The notes beneath the pieces are model-generated. The model had not been told where the DNA came from, ran no database searches, and worked only from the letters and a program-made list of their open reading frames with translations. 7,012 nucleotides of DNA. Origin: Hyphomicrobiaceae bacterium (lineage in GTDB: Bacteria; Pseudomonadota; Alphaproteobacteria; Rhizobiales; Hyphomicrobiaceae). A program made the translations under genes and the position numbers. The stretch covers positions 1-7,012 of the forward strand of contig JAJFHI010000096.1 of assembly GCA_021775715.1 (NCBI GenBank). The letters run 5' to 3'. Shown here one piece after another: positions 5,749-7,012 of the stretch; the stretch's first letter is position 1; each line of letters opens with the position of its first letter.

Positions 5749-6969
5749 CTAGGTTCTCATGCCCCGGCGGTCGCCTTCTACCCGGGCAGACGCTGATGGC
5801 CAGCTTGCTGCCACCCAGTCGTCGGTGCCAAACAGCCAGTACCAAATGCGGTTGCGGCGGTGATAGCGCTCAACCGTTGCTCGGTACATGCCATCCATGT
5901 TGGCTGACATCGTCTCAAGCATCTGCATGGGTCTTCCAGCTTCTACCACAACGGTGTCCATTCGGGCTGTCATCATTGACATATCCCGAGCACCGGCCTC
6001 ACGCCACGTTTCAATCGAAGTCGCAAGAGTGTGCTGGTTCGCATTCAGCTTCATCAACGCTTCATGCACCTGTCCGACCTCATGGACAAACTCTGATGTA
6101 TCCTCGCGGTCGCGATTTATCTCGGCTGCGAGCAACGCCTGCATCTCTGAAAGCGACTTGGTAAGGTCGCTGCGCTGCGCCATCACATCGGCAGAGAAGC
6201 CTTCAAAGCGTTCGACGAGCCGTGTCATCGTGCGATCACTCGTGACGGCCTGGGCTGCGACGCGATCATCCAGCGCTTTAAGGTCATTTGCCACCGCTGA
6301 ATTCGAGTGCATTAGCTCAGCACTCGTCGCGATGAGGTTGGCAACATCTGTCGGATCACCACCTCCGTTCACCACACCTTCTTCGATGACGTCAAGCCGA
6401 TCCAATACCGGTTTAAGGTCAACATCGACACTGCCGCGATCTGAGATCAGCGTCTCCAGATCGGAAATCCGGTCGGCGACGTCCGACATGTCATGGCTTC
6501 GATCTTTCACCAGCTCGCGAATAGTCCCATCGACAGTGTCCAAGCGATCCAAGAGTGGCGCAACGTCTACATCCACGTTCCCATCGCCAAAACGCGACAA
6601 CTGTTTTTCAATATTACCCAGACGGCCATTGAGCCCACCCATCTCACGCATCAACGCTTCAATGCGATCCGCCAAACCCTGATCATAAGCAGGAGCCGGT
6701 GGGGGGGCAGGTTCCGGGTAGCGGTCGTATTCGACATAAGGTGTTTTAGGCGGCGGTGGCTCCGGCAGCGGATCACTTGTGCCATATGTTCGGCGCTCAT
6801 AAGCCAGATCCTCGCTAAGTGCGCGCACCATCTGTTCCAACGTTTCGATGCGTGCATCCTGTATGGAATCTGTCGCTGAGTTGGGCACTGCAGTGCGAAC
6901 GGTCTGGCGATATCCGTATTGGCTACTTCCAGCCGGCATACGGATACGTTCTCTCGGTGTTTCACGCAC
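5749..6969 (-). CDS. Coiled-coil protein of unknown function with Trp-rich C-terminus
   Basis: A 406-residue acidic protein that I do not recognise. In order: a basic N-terminus (1-30), a helical segment (36-60), a proline-rich linker (67-95), and long heptad-rich helices (about 98-365), broken near 128-135, 178-185 and 201-207. Two copies of a roughly 50-residue unit start at 131 and 180: NVDVDVAPLLDRLD and SVDVDLKPVLDRLD, each followed by a DxxDVA helix. The C-terminus carries a short aromatic segment, WYWLFGTDDWVAASW (376-390), too short and charged for a normal membrane helix but suited to binding a membrane surface or partner. There is no signal peptide. The start is a GTG at 6969 with AAGAGGA 9 nt upstream; an ATG at 6939 is the alternative. 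It is followed by the formyltransferase-fold gene on the same strand, but no functional link is evident. The build suggests a structural or scaffolding role, which is inference only. Confidence 0.85.
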   Translation of the reverse strand: MRETPRERIRMPAGSSQYGYRQTVRTAVPNSATDSIQDARIETLEQMVRALSEDLAYERRTYGTSDPLPEPPPPKTPYVEYDRYPEPAPPPAPAYDQGLADRIEALMREMGGLNGRLGNIEKQLSRFGDGNVDVDVAPLLDRLDTVDGTIRELVKDRSHDMSDVADRISDLETLISDRGSVDVDLKPVLDRLDVIEEGVVNGGGDPTDVANLIATSAELMHSNSAVANDLKALDDRVAAQAVTSDRTMTRLVERFEGFSADVMAQRSDLTKSLSEMQALLAAEINRDREDTSEFVHEVGQVHEALMKLNANQHTLATSIETWREAGARDMSMMTARMDTVVVEAGRPMQMLETMSANMDGMYRATVERYHRRNRIWYWLFGTDDWVAASWPSASARVEGDRRGMRT

Positions 6970-6978
6970 GGTACTTGA

Positions 6979-6985
6979 TCCTCTT
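6979..6985 (-). promoter_or_regulatory. Ribosome binding site that fixes the GTG start of the coiled-coil gene
   Basis: Minus-strand AAGAGGA, 9 nt upstream of the GTG at 6969. It supports the GTG over the internal ATG at 6939. The remaining bases to the window end hold two copies of the palindrome CGATCG (6995-7000 and 7007-7012), of no evident function. Confidence 0.6.
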
Positions 6986-7012
6986 GTTTCAAAACGATCG
7001 GTGTTGCGATCG

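Noticed and set aside
5888..6682. 264-codon plus-strand open frame opposite the coiled-coil gene
   Set aside because: Its product is a low-complexity Ser/Arg-rich string with no domain. The minus-strand frame has heptads, an internal repeat and a ribosome binding site, so the plus frame is an antisense shadow.
6995..7012. Two CGATCG palindromes at the right edge
   Set aside because: Six-base palindromes 12 bp apart are common in this base composition, and there is too little flanking sequence to call a site.

Overview
The window looks like a piece of a moderately GC-rich alphaproteobacterial chromosome. The evidence is a two-domain Sua5, a large FadE/DmdC-type acyl-CoA dehydrogenase with a C-terminal extension next to a crotonase-family gene, and a proline-rich coiled-coil protein. 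Placement below class (Hyphomicrobiales or relatives) is a guess. I see no RNA gene, insertion sequence, CRISPR array, phage module or integration site. The region reads as ordinary core and metabolic chromosome plus two proteins of unknown function.

Layout from left to right: (1) 1-971, minus strand: an exported protein of unknown function with a clear signal peptide, whose 3' end lies outside the window. (2) 1107-3689, minus strand: a two-gene fatty-acid operon, with a 592-residue acyl-CoA dehydrogenase first and, 15 bp later, a 262-residue crotonase-fold protein. The crotonase lacks both hydratase glutamates but has the glutamate typical of delta3,delta2-enoyl-CoA isomerases. (3) 3690-3866: a divergent intergenic region with two separate perfect inverted repeats. 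(4) 3867-4823, plus strand: threonylcarbamoyl-AMP synthase (Sua5/TsaC2), needed for the t6A modification of tRNA. (5) 4836-5648, minus strand: a free-standing formyltransferase-fold protein, convergent with sua5 and 12 bp from it. (6) 5749-6969, minus strand: a coiled-coil protein with a proline-rich linker, an internal repeat and a tryptophan-rich C-terminal segment. It lies upstream of the formyltransferase with a 100-bp gap that holds a stem-loop.

The one group with an obvious joint function is the dehydrogenase and isomerase pair. The dehydrogenase makes 2-enoyl-CoA, and the isomerase-like protein would bring 3-enoyl-CoA from unsaturated fatty acids into the same pathway. Sua5 is an independent housekeeping gene. 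No clearly new system is visible. The points most worth a second look are the active-site swap in the crotonase, the two dyads between the dehydrogenase and sua5, and the unrecognised coiled-coil and exported proteins.
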